Shown here one piece after another: positions 36,084 through 43,753 of a stretch of DNA of 64,000 nucleotides. This DNA comes from Gemmatimonadota bacterium (lineage in GTDB: Bacteria; Gemmatimonadota; Gemmatimonadetes; Gemmatimonadales; Gemmatimonadaceae), in contig PMEM01000013.1 in the NCBI GenBank assembly GCA_003155795.1, positions 75,033 through 139,032 on the forward strand, written 5' to 3'. The notes beneath the pieces are model-generated. The model ran no database searches. It was not told where the DNA came from and was given only the letters and a program-made list of their open reading frames with translations. Position 1 is the stretch's first letter. Each line of letters opens with the position of its first letter. Position numbers and translations under genes: made by a program.

Positions 36084-36112
36084 TTGACTTATCCACATCC
36101 ATTTCGTAGCTT
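36084..36112 (+). promoter_or_regulatory. dnaA promoter with embedded DnaA box
   Basis: TTGACT and TAGCTT are separated by exactly 17 bp and fit a sigma-70-type promoter. The predicted start would be near 36119, 8 bp before the dnaA ATG at 36127, and no Shine-Dalgarno is visible. A perfect DnaA box TTATCCACA occupies 36089-36097, beginning in the -35 end and running into the spacer, so DnaA binding would block polymerase. The assignment is by eye; the autoregulation logic is known from other dnaA genes. Confidence 0.55.
36089..36097 (+). promoter_or_regulatory. DnaA box (perfect consensus)
   Basis: TTATCCACA, identical to the standard DnaA box, lies in the 179-bp gap between rpmH and dnaA. 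It is the only perfect match found in this gap. Confidence 0.8.
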
Positions 36113-36126
36113 CGCCTCCCCACCTC

Positions 36127-37530
36127 ATGGAATCGCTTGATCTTCTCCCCGCCGACATTTGGTCGCGTATTCTCGAGCGAGCTCGTCGAGAGTTGCCCGA
36201 GCAGACCTTCAAGACCTGGCTGGAGCCTACGGAGGCTCTCGAGGTCATTGGCGATACCCTGATCGTTGGTACACCTGATCGATTCGCGGCAGACTGGAAC
36301 GAGTCAAAACACGCGACCATGCTCAGTGCATTCGCGCCGGTGGCTCTTGGCCAGCCGCTTAAAATCACATTCCGGGTCAACGAAGAACGACAGGCTCGTC
36401 CACAGATGGACTTCTTTGTCGCGCCAAAGCCCGAGGAAATCCCCACATCACTAAGACCCCAACGCGCCATTGAGGCGCCACTTAACGACAGATACACGTT
36501 CGAGCAGTTTGTCATCGGTAAGTCCAACGAGCTCGCTGCTGCCGCCGCACACGCCATCGCCGAGGCGCCTGGGAAGATTTACAACCCGTTCTTCATCTAT
36601 GGCGATACGGGACTCGGCAAGACACACCTGATGCAGGCGATCGGTCATGCCATCTACGAGCGTGACCCGTCGACCCGGATAATGTTCGTTGGAACCGAGC
36701 AGTTCACCAACGAGATGGTCAATGCCATTCAGAACAGGACCAATGCAGAATTCCGGCGCCGGTACAGAGAGACGGATCTGCTCCTCATCGATGACGTCCA
36801 CTTCCTGAAGGGCAAGGAAGGAACCCAGGAAGAGTTCTTCCACACCTTCAACGCTCTCTACGAGGCTGGTCGCCAGATCATTCTCACAAGCGATCGGCCA
36901 CCATCCGACATCGCTGGGCTCGAGGCTCGCCTCGTGAGCCGCTTTCAGTGGGGAATGGTGGCCGACATTGAGCTACCCGATTTCGAGCATCGCATCGCTA
37001 TTCTGCAACAGAAGTCTCACCAGGATGATCTGGAAACCACCATTCCAGAGGACGTCATCCGCTTCATTGCGGAACACGTGCGCTCAAGCGTGCGGGAGCT
37101 TGAAGGGTCCATAATCAAGCTCCTCGCATATGCGTCACTTCGCCACAAGCCTGTGACCATTGAGGTGGCCCGTGAGGCCCTCCGGGACAAGCTGAAGGCA
37201 TTGGAAGACGGTCAACGAGACACGGCACCGCTTGGGCTGAACGTCGGTGTCATCCAGACAGCTGTGGCCAAGGAATGGGGCACTACAGTCGACGGCTTGC
37301 GCTCGAAGACAAGAACCAAAGCCCTGACTGTCCCAAGACAAATCGCAATGTACCTGACGCGAGACCTGCTCGGGATGCAACTTGTCGAGATCGGAGCAGC
37401 ATTCGGTGGCCGTGACCACTCAACGGTGATCCACAGCCTTGACAGGGTGACCCAGATGATTCAAAGCAACCCACAAACACAAACCAGAATAGCGCAACTG
37501 AGAGCTATGTTGGCATCTCTCAGGATGTGA
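36127..37530 (+). CDS. dnaA: chromosomal replication initiator DnaA
   Basis: 467-residue initiator that binds DnaA boxes and melts oriC. Domain I (LLPADIWSRILERARREL, TFKTWLEPTE) is followed by a short linker. The AAA+ domain III begins RYTFEQFVIGKSN, with Walker A GDTGLGKTHLMQAIG and Walker B DLLLIDDVHFLKGKEGTQEE. Domain IV has the DNA-binding signature GAAFGGRDHSTVIHSLDRV near the C-terminus. Start ATG 36127 gives MESLDLLPADIWSRI, the usual N-terminus. It lies divergent from rpmH and upstream of dnaN. Confidence 0.98.
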   Translation: MESLDLLPADIWSRILERARRELPEQTFKTWLEPTEALEVIGDTLIVGTPDRFAADWNESKHATMLSAFAPVALGQPLKITFRVNEERQARPQMDFFVAPKPEEIPTSLRPQRAIEAPLNDRYTFEQFVIGKSNELAAAAAHAIAEAPGKIYNPFFIYGDTGLGKTHLMQAIGHAIYERDPSTRIMFVGTEQFTNEMVNAIQNRTNAEFRRRYRETDLLLIDDVHFLKGKEGTQEEFFHTFNALYEAGRQIILTSDRPPSDIAGLEARLVSRFQWGMVADIELPDFEHRIAILQQKSHQDDLETTIPEDVIRFIAEHVRSSVRELEGSIIKLLAYASLRHKPVTIEVAREALRDKLKALEDGQRDTAPLGLNVGVIQTAVAKEWGTTVDGLRSKTRTKALTVPRQIAMYLTRDLLGMQLVEIGAAFGGRDHSTVIHSLDRVTQMIQSNPQTQTRIAQLRAMLASLRM

Positions 37531-37831
37531 ACAAAATGAGGAGCAGTTTCCCACCATTTCCCACGCTCAGAACCATTTACCGACAGTCCAGATGTTGGCA
37601 GCTGTTGAAATCAGATGTTCTCCACGATCCTTCCACAGTGCCAAATCACTGGAAGTCCGTGTGAAATCGATACTTACAGAGCTTCTCCGCTTATAAACAT
37701 TACCCTACTACGACTGCTAGATTTCTATATCATATAGTCTTTAATAGAACACGGAGATCTTCCACACGAAGACCTCCCAATACAAGCAAGATTGCACGAC
37801 TTCTACTCTCCTCGGACGTCAGGGAATACGG
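37531..37831. other. dnaA-dnaN spacer, candidate oriC
   Basis: 301 bp without a gene, between dnaA and dnaN. It contains several degenerate DnaA-box-like TCCAC motifs: TTTCCCACC and TTTCCCACG near 37549-37570, TTCTCCACG near 37618, CTTCCACA near 37630 and near 37754. A box-like TTATAAACA at 37691 is followed by a DnaA-trio-like tract CTACTACGACTGCTA (37705-37719) and an AT-rich stretch to about 37745. This order (box, trio, AT-rich) resembles the unwinding module of bacterial origins. No perfect DnaA box is present, so the call is tentative. Confidence 0.5.
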
Positions 37832-38944
37832 ATGCGCTTTACGATCTCTCGTGAGAAGCTTCAGGAAGGCCTCAATGCCGTCTCGGCGAGCATTCCCACG
37901 AAGACCACTCTCCCGGTCCTGGCGAATATCCTCGTCGAGACCACTGACCGCGGCATCAGGCTGTCGGGAACTGATCTTGATATAGCCGTGAGTACCGAAG
38001 TCACTGCGGATGTCGAAGCACCTGGTGCTGTGACAATTCCGGCTAAGAAACTCAGTGAACTCGCGCGCGAACTTCCACCAGCTCCCGTGAAGATCGCAGC
38101 ACTTGGTGAACAGCGCATTACGCTCGAGTGCGGCAGATCCAAATTCAAGTTGCTTGGCTTGCCACGCGATGAATTCCCTACGTTCCCAGTCGTTCGATTC
38201 AACGAGAGTTGGAGGATCAAGTCCGGCGATCTTCAGAAGCTCATCGGCGCCACCGTGTTTGCTGTATCGACAGAGGAAAGCAGACCAATTCTGAATGGTG
38301 TGTTGTGGGAGCTTCGTCCGGAGCAGATGCGGATGGTTGCGACCAACGGACACCGACTCGCAAAGATGGAAATTCCGATCGTTGCGACTAACGCGCCGGC
38401 AAGTGATCTGATTGTGCCACCGAAAGCACTCGAGCAAGTACGTCGGCTATTCCCTGCTGAAGAAGAACTTGAGGTCGCTCGTGGTGAGAACCACATCGGT
38501 TTCCGATCACCGCTCACCGCTGTCTACACGCGACTGATCGAAGGGCCTTATCCGAACTATGACCAGGTAATCCCGCGCGACAACGACAAGTACGCAATCG
38601 CGGACAAGACAGCGTTGATCAGTGCGCTCAAGAGAATGTCTGTCATCGCGAGTGATCAAACGCACCGCATTCGGATGGCCTTCAACTCGGGAATGCTGAA
38701 GTTCAGTGTGACGACGCCAGATCTCGGTGAAGCTCAGGACGAGCTGCCGATTCGATACAACGGGGACCCGCTCGAAATCGGGTTCAACGCCAGCTACTTG
38801 CTGGAGATACTGCGGTACATGCCAACCGATGAAGTCAGGCTCACATTCAAGGCGCCAGAGCGCGCCGCCACGATGGAGCCAGAAGGCTGGACGGATTCGG
38901 CGACTTACATGTGCCTGGTGATGCCACTCCGCCTGATGGACTAG
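37832..38944 (+). CDS. dnaN: DNA polymerase III beta subunit (sliding clamp)
   Basis: 370-residue clamp that tethers polymerase III to DNA. It shows the three repeated clamp domains: an N-terminal MRFTISREKLQEGLNAVSA, mid RPILNGVLWEL and ATNGHRLAKME, and the C-terminal hydrophobic-pocket end YMCLVMPLRLMD. The last residues match the usual PMRL ending (here PLRL). An AGGGAAT ribosome-binding site precedes the ATG. The convergent lipoprotein gene follows, sharing a small stem-loop at the two stop codons. Confidence 0.98.
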   Translation: MRFTISREKLQEGLNAVSASIPTKTTLPVLANILVETTDRGIRLSGTDLDIAVSTEVTADVEAPGAVTIPAKKLSELARELPPAPVKIAALGEQRITLECGRSKFKLLGLPRDEFPTFPVVRFNESWRIKSGDLQKLIGATVFAVSTEESRPILNGVLWELRPEQMRMVATNGHRLAKMEIPIVATNAPASDLIVPPKALEQVRRLFPAEEELEVARGENHIGFRSPLTAVYTRLIEGPYPNYDQVIPRDNDKYAIADKTALISALKRMSVIASDQTHRIRMAFNSGMLKFSVTTPDLGEAQDELPIRYNGDPLEIGFNASYLLEILRYMPTDEVRLTFKAPERAATMEPEGWTDSATYMCLVMPLRLMD

Positions 38945-38958
38945 GCTCGTTACCGAGC
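38945..38958. terminator. stem-loop between convergent stop codons
   Basis: GCTCG and CGAGC flank a TTAC loop between the TAG of dnaN and the TAG of the convergent lipoprotein gene, and CTAG at each side extends the symmetry. There is no T-run on either strand, so intrinsic termination would be weak; it may be Rho-assisted or just mark the RNA ends. Confidence 0.3.
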
Positions 38959-38959
38959 G

Positions 38960-39757
38960 CTAGTGAAAACCGGCGAGCGATATTGATTCCGTTACGTTCT
39001 GGAGGAATCGCTCGAGCCGTCCCGACGTAGTGACGTTGACGAGTGTTGATTGAGTTCCGCGCAGCATCACCAGACGGCCAGTGTTTGGATCCAGGAACGC
39101 GTGCGATAAACCGGTTCCTGTTGCAGTAACCAGGATTCGATGCTGACCACTCGATCCTTCACCAGTTGCTGAGATCGAATCCGCGCGCTGGATCTGCAGC
39201 ACTCGCGTGCTGTTGATCGTTGTGTCACCAGTAACTGTGTAATTACTAATTACTGTTGACGCGGCTGGTATCATTCCCCGACACCCGGTTGTAGTTGTCG
39301 AGTCACGCCACGTCGCACCGGCTTGCAGCGCATTTGGAATCCTTGGAAGCAGCTGTTGAGCTCGGAGGATCAATGCTGCTGTGGGATCGCAAGCCGGCGA
39401 AGTAGCTGGTGGTGGGTCCATTACCTGTACGTCACCAGATCCAGAAATTGAGATCGTTGCCGTTTGGTGCGACTGGGGCAACGGCTGCTTTTGGCTTGTG
39501 TCAGATGCAGGAGCGATGGTCCCGTCTGTTTGCATCGCGTAGGTGTAGGTACCTGGGGCGTACGTGAAATTCCAGGATCCGGACAACCTTGCAAGTGGCG
39601 GGGTTGGTAGAGCAGTTGGTGGTGGCGGAACGGGCTGTGTTGGCTTCGTGGCGGGAATGTTCGCTGGTGTTGGTGGTACAACAGGTGGGACAGCTGCGCA
39701 CGCCATCGTGATGAGCACAACGCATGGTCCAGCCACAAAGCCAGTCAGTTTCGTCAT
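38960..39757 (-). CDS. lipoprotein with proline-rich linker, unknown function
   Basis: 265-residue lipoprotein. ATG 39757 gives MTKLTGFVAGPCVVLITMAC with the lipidated Cys at residue 20. A proline- and threonine-rich linker (PPVVPPTPANIPATKPTQPV and more) follows to about residue 55. The globular part starts LSGSWNFTYAPGTYTYAMQT and contains DPPPATSPACDPTAALILRA, TWRDSTTTTGCRGMIPA and two paired-looking Cys. It is not assigned to a family; the fold may be a beta-barrel-like lipocalin or DUF6263-like domain, but that is a guess. It ends convergently with dnaN and is followed upstream on the same strand by rnpB. Confidence 0.75.
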   Translation of the reverse strand: MTKLTGFVAGPCVVLITMACAAVPPVVPPTPANIPATKPTQPVPPPPTALPTPPLARLSGSWNFTYAPGTYTYAMQTDGTIAPASDTSQKQPLPQSHQTATISISGSGDVQVMDPPPATSPACDPTAALILRAQQLLPRIPNALQAGATWRDSTTTTGCRGMIPAASTVISNYTVTGDTTINSTRVLQIQRADSISATGEGSSGQHRILVTATGTGLSHAFLDPNTGRLVMLRGTQSTLVNVTTSGRLERFLQNVTESISLAGFH

Positions 39758-39775
39758 CGTACCTTGGAGAGAGAG

Positions 39776-40166
39776 GTGCCACCGGCCTATAAGCCGGGTT
39801 CTGTACACCAGATCTTTCGATCTGGTGTGACGATCATTTCTCTCGACGTGCAGTCGCCTGCACGTTCCAGCAGCCTACCCGCGGTGTCTTTGTCAGGGTG
39901 GACGCCCCTCACCGCCTATTTGGCCTTGCTCCCACTGGGGTTTGCCGAGCCACGTGTGTTACCACACGTGCGGTGAGCTCTTACCTCACCATTTCACCCT
40001 TACCAGTGGTTGCCCACTGGCGGTTTGCTTTCTGTTGCACTTTCCGTCACTCAGCGTTTGACCGCCTCGTGCCCAGGCGTTACCTGGCAGTGTGTCCATG
40101 GAGCCCGGACTTTCCTCGGAATAGTACCACGAGGATACTATTTCGCGACCGTCCAGCCGGTGGCAC
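39776..40166 (-). ncRNA. rnpB: RNase P RNA, bacterial class A
   Basis: On the minus strand this 391-nt region holds the conserved RNase P RNA blocks: GAGGAAAGTCCGGGCTCC near the 5' end, GACGGAAAGTGCAACAGAAA and GGTAAGGGTGAAA in the core, and ACAGAACCCGGCTTAT near the 3' end. The ends GTGCCACCGGC (5') and GCCGGTGGCAC (3') are exactly complementary and form helix P1, which sets the borders used here. It forms the catalytic part of RNase P together with rnpA at 35415. A plausible promoter upstream is TTGCTT, 16 bp, TAGATT. Confidence 0.96.
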
Positions 40167-40171
40167 TTCTG

Positions 40172-40199
40172 GAATCTAATGTCACGTTGATACGAAGCA
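40172..40199 (-). promoter_or_regulatory. candidate rnpB promoter
   Basis: On the minus strand, TTGCTT and TAGATT are separated by 16 bp and end about 7 bp before the predicted 5' end of RNase P RNA. The rest of the gap up to the AraC-type gene at 40341 holds GATGATG-rich sequence and a GAAGGG ribosome-binding site for that gene, and nothing else recognisable. Confidence 0.45.
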
Positions 40200-40340
40200 A
40201 TCAGATCAATCATGGGGACCGACCGATCCTGGCAATGATGCCGTGATGATGTAACGATGATGCCCCGGTGATTGGCGGATCTATGCTGATGTCGCAAACG
40301 CGTACTGATTTGCTTCACCATCAGCTAGAAGGGTACATCG

Positions 40341-41237
40341 ATGCTAGAGAACGAAACTCGTCCGGTGCACACAACTGCTGTTCCAGCTCGACCACCCGTA
40401 ATTGCCACTGTGCTTACGCCATTGGAGCGTGTAAGGGTGGATGTTGCTGCGGAGGGGGTTTTTGAAGTGATCCACCGCGGTTCCGTGGAGGAACTGAATG
40501 ACGATGTCCGATTGGAGCAAGTAGATGCCGTGATCGTTTCTGTTGCCAGGTACGATACCGGGAGTACTGCACGAATGGCGGCGATGGTTCGGGAGTTTCC
40601 TACAATTCCGACATTCGCACTGCTCACGGATGTGCAGCGATCGACGCCACATTCCGTTCTTGAGCTTGGCCGAGTGGGAGTTCGTACCTTGATTGACGCA
40701 AGGTCGCCATCCGGCTGGTCGGCATTGCGGGAACTTTTGTCGCACGAGCGACCCACCGACGTTCAACGACAGATGCTGGGTGCACTCAACATCGATCTGA
40801 CTGGCGTGGCACCAGATTGTTGGAAGTTCTTCGAGCTGTTGTTCACTCACAAGCCGTACATCGTGAATGTCAGACAGATGGGGCGGTATCTCAACGTATT
40901 GCCGGGGACGTTGATGAGTCGGTTCTACCGCGCGAACCTTCCGTCACCCAAGCGCTACATCGACGTCGGACGTCTGGTTCGTGCGGCAAGACTTCTGGAG
41001 AATGCCGGTTTGTCAGTCACGAGTGTTGCGCGCAAGCTGGATTACTCATCGCCGCAGGCGTTCAGTCGGCACGTGCGGTGTGTACTCGGAATGTCGCCTG
41101 TAAGATTTCGGGAGGCGTATGATGGTGGAATGATGCTGTGCAAATTCCGCGAGGAGCTGATTCTGCCGCATTTGCCTACGTTGCGCACATTTCGTCCTGC
41201 TACAGCTCAGCCCGGGTGGATTTCGAAATCTGCCTGA
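40341..41237 (+). CDS. AraC family transcriptional regulator with receiver-like N-domain
   Basis: 298-residue DNA-binding protein. The C-terminal AraC double helix-turn-helix (about residues 200-280) has RYIDVGRLVRAARLLENAGL and SVTSVARKLDYSSPQAFSRH, then VLGMSPVRFREAY. The N-terminal part (about residues 20-140) alternates strands and helices like a response-regulator receiver (VDAVIVSVARYD, IPTFALLTD, ELGRVGVRTLIDA) but shows no convincing phospho-Asp pocket, so it may be a pseudo-receiver. A GAAGGG ribosome-binding site lies 9 bp before the ATG. Target genes are unknown. It is convergent with pyrE. Confidence 0.85.
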   Translation: MLENETRPVHTTAVPARPPVIATVLTPLERVRVDVAAEGVFEVIHRGSVEELNDDVRLEQVDAVIVSVARYDTGSTARMAAMVREFPTIPTFALLTDVQRSTPHSVLELGRVGVRTLIDARSPSGWSALRELLSHERPTDVQRQMLGALNIDLTGVAPDCWKFFELLFTHKPYIVNVRQMGRYLNVLPGTLMSRFYRANLPSPKRYIDVGRLVRAARLLENAGLSVTSVARKLDYSSPQAFSRHVRCVLGMSPVRFREAYDGGMMLCKFREELILPHLPTLRTFRPATAQPGWISKSA

Positions 41238-41248
41238 CTGTCTAGCGT

Positions 41249-41803
41249 TTATTTTATTCGCGGGATAATCTCTGCTGCCGTGGCAAGTGACCGAACGCTG
41301 TAACCTTCGGTCTCGATTCGCTCCTTCCCGCCTTCCTCGCGATCCACTAGCGAAAGGACACCAATTACGGAAGCTCCCGCGCTCTGGATTGCATGTATCG
41401 CCTTGAGTGCGGAGCCTCCGGTTGTGATCACATCCTCGATGACCACTACCCGATCTGATGGCAGGAATGGCCCCTCGATCAACTTGCCGGTCCCGTGGGT
41501 TTTGGCCTCTTTGCGGACCGTAAACGCGCGTACGGGGGTTTCAGCCAGCGCGCTTGCGTAGGCGATGGCGTAGGAAATCGGATCAGCGCCAAGTGTGAGA
41601 CCCCCTACGGAATCAGCCTTCCAGCCCGCGAGCCTCAGTTCGCCGAGGGCGAGTGGTCCGATCAAGGCGAGCCCTTCAGGGCTCATAGCCGTCATCCTGG
41701 CGTCGATGTACAGGTTTGAGCGAGCGCCAGATGCTAGAGTAAATTCCCCGGTACGTGCGGATCGTGTGGCGAGGAGTTCCACCAATTGCTCATGCTTCGT
41801 CAT
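41249..41803 (-). CDS. pyrE: orotate phosphoribosyltransferase
   Basis: 184-residue enzyme converting orotate plus PRPP to OMP in de novo pyrimidine synthesis. The PRPP-binding signature is VVVIEDVITTGGSALKAIHA; GEFTLASGARSNLYIDAR and AFTVRKEAKTHGTGKLIEG are typical OPRTase segments. Start ATG 41803 (MTKHEQLVELLATRSARTG) fits the family; an in-frame ATG at 41824 is possible. It is divergent from the histidine kinase gene at 41852. Confidence 0.95.
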   Translation of the reverse strand: MTKHEQLVELLATRSARTGEFTLASGARSNLYIDARMTAMSPEGLALIGPLALGELRLAGWKADSVGGLTLGADPISYAIAYASALAETPVRAFTVRKEAKTHGTGKLIEGPFLPSDRVVVIEDVITTGGSALKAIHAIQSAGASVIGVLSLVDREEGGKERIETEGYSVRSLATAAEIIPRIK

Positions 41804-41851
41804 GCGCGAAAAATATACACGCATCCAACTCGGTTTCTGTGAATTGAATCA

Positions 41852-42778
41852 GTGTTAGATCAACTGCCTGCTGGCCTTGGCTGGGTTCTCGTCGGTGTTG
41901 GGGCGATCGTCTTCGTTTATGTGGTGCGACGGTTCCGGATGCAGGCGCGCCGTCTTCAGGAGCGCTCCAGAGAGCTGGAGCACCTATCGACGGAGTTGAT
42001 CAGAGTCAACAAGATGAAGAGCGAGTTCCTGGCCAACGTATCGCACGAACTGCGTACGCCTCTGAACGCTATTGTCGGATTCGTAGATTTGTTGCGCGAG
42101 GGAGTCTACGGGGAACTCACGCCGAAGCAGGCAGGTCCCGTTGAAAGAATCGAAGCTTCCGCGACTCATCTGCGGCATCTTGTCGATCAGATCCTGGATC
42201 TTGCAAAGATGGCTGCCGGCCGACTTGAAGTGCACTCCGAGCCAATCGACTTGCATCCGTTCATTCTTGACATCGCCAGCGAGATCGAACCGTTAGTCAC
42301 GGAAAGGAAACTCTATCTCTCTCTGGCTCTGAGCAGCGGTCTTCCGCGCGTACGTACAGACGCGACACACTTGCGTCAGATCATACTCAATCTGCTTGGT
42401 AACGCTGTCAAGTACACCAACTCGGGGACGATCTCGGTACGCGCACGGAGTGTGCCTGGGACAGATCCCGTTCTGCCGGGTCTTATCAAACCTTCTCAGG
42501 ATACAACTGCGGCGACTGTTCGGCCCTGGATTGCGATTCAGGTTGCCGATACGGGGATCGGTATCAGCAAGAACGATCAGTCCCGAGTGTTCGAGGAGTT
42601 TGAACAGATCGACGCAGGGTCTCGCGGCGATTCCATGAATCGCGGTACGGGGCTTGGCCTCCCAATATCACGCAGGCTAGCGCGACTGCTTGGGGGTGAC
42701 GTTACCGTCGAGAGTGAATTGGGGAAGGGCTCAACGTTTACGGTCTGGCTGCCTGGAGAACCGGCGCAGCAAGCGTGA
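41852..42778 (+). CDS. sensor-less membrane histidine kinase
   Basis: 308-residue histidine kinase with one N-terminal membrane helix (GLGWVLVGVGAIVFVYVV) and a short coiled-coil linker, but no extracytoplasmic or PAS sensor domain. The HisKA motif NVSHELRTPLNAIVGFVDLL has its phosphoacceptor at H65. The HATPase domain shows NLLGNAVKYTN, VADTGIGIS and RGTGLGLPISRRLARLLGG. The start is GTG 41852. Its last 48 bp overlap, in convergent orientation, the end of the Ser/Thr kinase gene. No response regulator is adjacent. Confidence 0.9.
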   Translation: MLDQLPAGLGWVLVGVGAIVFVYVVRRFRMQARRLQERSRELEHLSTELIRVNKMKSEFLANVSHELRTPLNAIVGFVDLLREGVYGELTPKQAGPVERIEASATHLRHLVDQILDLAKMAAGRLEVHSEPIDLHPFILDIASEIEPLVTERKLYLSLALSSGLPRVRTDATHLRQIILNLLGNAVKYTNSGTISVRARSVPGTDPVLPGLIKPSQDTTAATVRPWIAIQVADTGIGISKNDQSRVFEEFEQIDAGSRGDSMNRGTGLGLPISRRLARLLGGDVTVESELGKGSTFTVWLPGEPAQQA

Positions 42779-43648
42779 TATCGTGCTCTTTTGTTCCACG
42801 GGGAGTGCAAGGGTGCGCTCAAGCTCAACCGCGAACTCCATGACGCTCGGGTAACGATCCTTTGGCTGTCTTGCCAATCCGCGCATGGCAACTTCTTCGA
42901 CTTCTGGCCGGAATTCGAGATCTTCGCTCGCCTGGCTCAATGGTATCGGTGGCATGGTAAGCAGCTGGGTAAACATCTCGCGTGGCTGCTTGGCCGTGTA
43001 CGGGTGGCACCCTGTGAGCAGGAAGTACGCAATGGTCGCGAGTGAGTACTGGTCGGCTGCTGGCGTAACCAGCTCTCCGGATAGCGCCTCAGGGGCGACG
43101 TACATCAATGTGCCTACGAAGAATCCGGCACGTGTCAATCTCTCGTCTGCCGGCGCCGTCGTATCAGTCGCGATTCCAAAATCCAGCAATTTCACTGTAC
43201 GCGTTACCGGATCGTACATGACGTTGTCGGGCTTCAGGTCCCGATGAACAATATTCTGGCAGTGTGCTGCTTCGACGGCGGCTGCAATCTGAACGATTAT
43301 CGTCGCCGCTTCAGCAGGCTCGAGATGACCCTTGGTCTTGGCGTACCGTTCAAGGAGTTCACCGGGCGCCCACTCGATTGCGAGGAAAGGAATTCCTCCT
43401 TCGGCTTCTCCAGTCTCAATGGTGTGGACCACATTTATGTGTTCTACACGAGCACCGAATTTTGCCTCACGGACAAACCGTGTTACTGCGGTGGCATCCT
43501 GCCGCAGTCGCTCACGCAGGACCTTGAGCGCTACTCGGCCGTGTTCGGGATGGTGGGCGTCGTAAACGGCAGACGTACCTCCCTCCCCGACCTCTCTGTC
43601 GATCGCATAGCCGGCGATCGTAGTTCCAACAAGATTCTCTCGTGGCAC
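42731..43648 (-). CDS. serine/threonine protein kinase
   Basis: 305-residue Hanks-type kinase. It has the glycine loop YAIDREVGEGGTSAVYDA, a VAIK-like lysine in RVALKVLRE, catalytic loop NIVHRDLKPDNVMYD, DFGIATD metal motif and an activation segment ending GTLMYVAPEAL. There is no transmembrane helix or sensor domain; the protein stops about 30 residues after the kinase core with a basic tail RLLRRFSRQPDRKR. It is probably a cytoplasmic signalling kinase. Convergent with the histidine kinase at 41852, overlapping by 48 bp. Confidence 0.93.
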   Translation of the reverse strand: MPRENLVGTTIAGYAIDREVGEGGTSAVYDAHHPEHGRVALKVLRERLRQDATAVTRFVREAKFGARVEHINVVHTIETGEAEGGIPFLAIEWAPGELLERYAKTKGHLEPAEAATIIVQIAAAVEAAHCQNIVHRDLKPDNVMYDPVTRTVKLLDFGIATDTTAPADERLTRAGFFVGTLMYVAPEALSGELVTPAADQYSLATIAYFLLTGCHPYTAKQPREMFTQLLTMPPIPLSQASEDLEFRPEVEEVAMRGLARQPKDRYPSVMEFAVELERTLALPVEQKSTISRLLRRFSRQPDRKR

Positions 43649-43697
43649 TCGGCGAACCTAATGCTAAATGGACGGTAAGGACAGGGGCACCAGCGTA

Positions 43698-43703
43698 TAT
43701 AAT
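43698..43703 (+). promoter_or_regulatory. candidate -10 element before the GWxTD gene
   Basis: A perfect TATAAT lies in the 105-bp gap between the divergent Ser/Thr kinase gene and the GWxTD lipoprotein gene. A matching -35 (GTAAGG, 17 bp upstream) is poor. Confidence 0.35.
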
Positions 43704-43753
43704 ACCTAATGCTCCGAGAACGCATTCGCTGACCCTTGACCCTGGACCAGTGC

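Noticed and set aside
36009-36557. 182-codon frame on the minus strand
   Set aside because: It is antisense to the start of dnaA and would cover the rpmH-dnaA gap with its promoter and DnaA box.
39764-40321. several open frames over 60 codons on both strands
   Set aside because: They fall within the RNase P RNA gene and its promoter; the RNA has conserved sequence blocks and a matching P1 helix.
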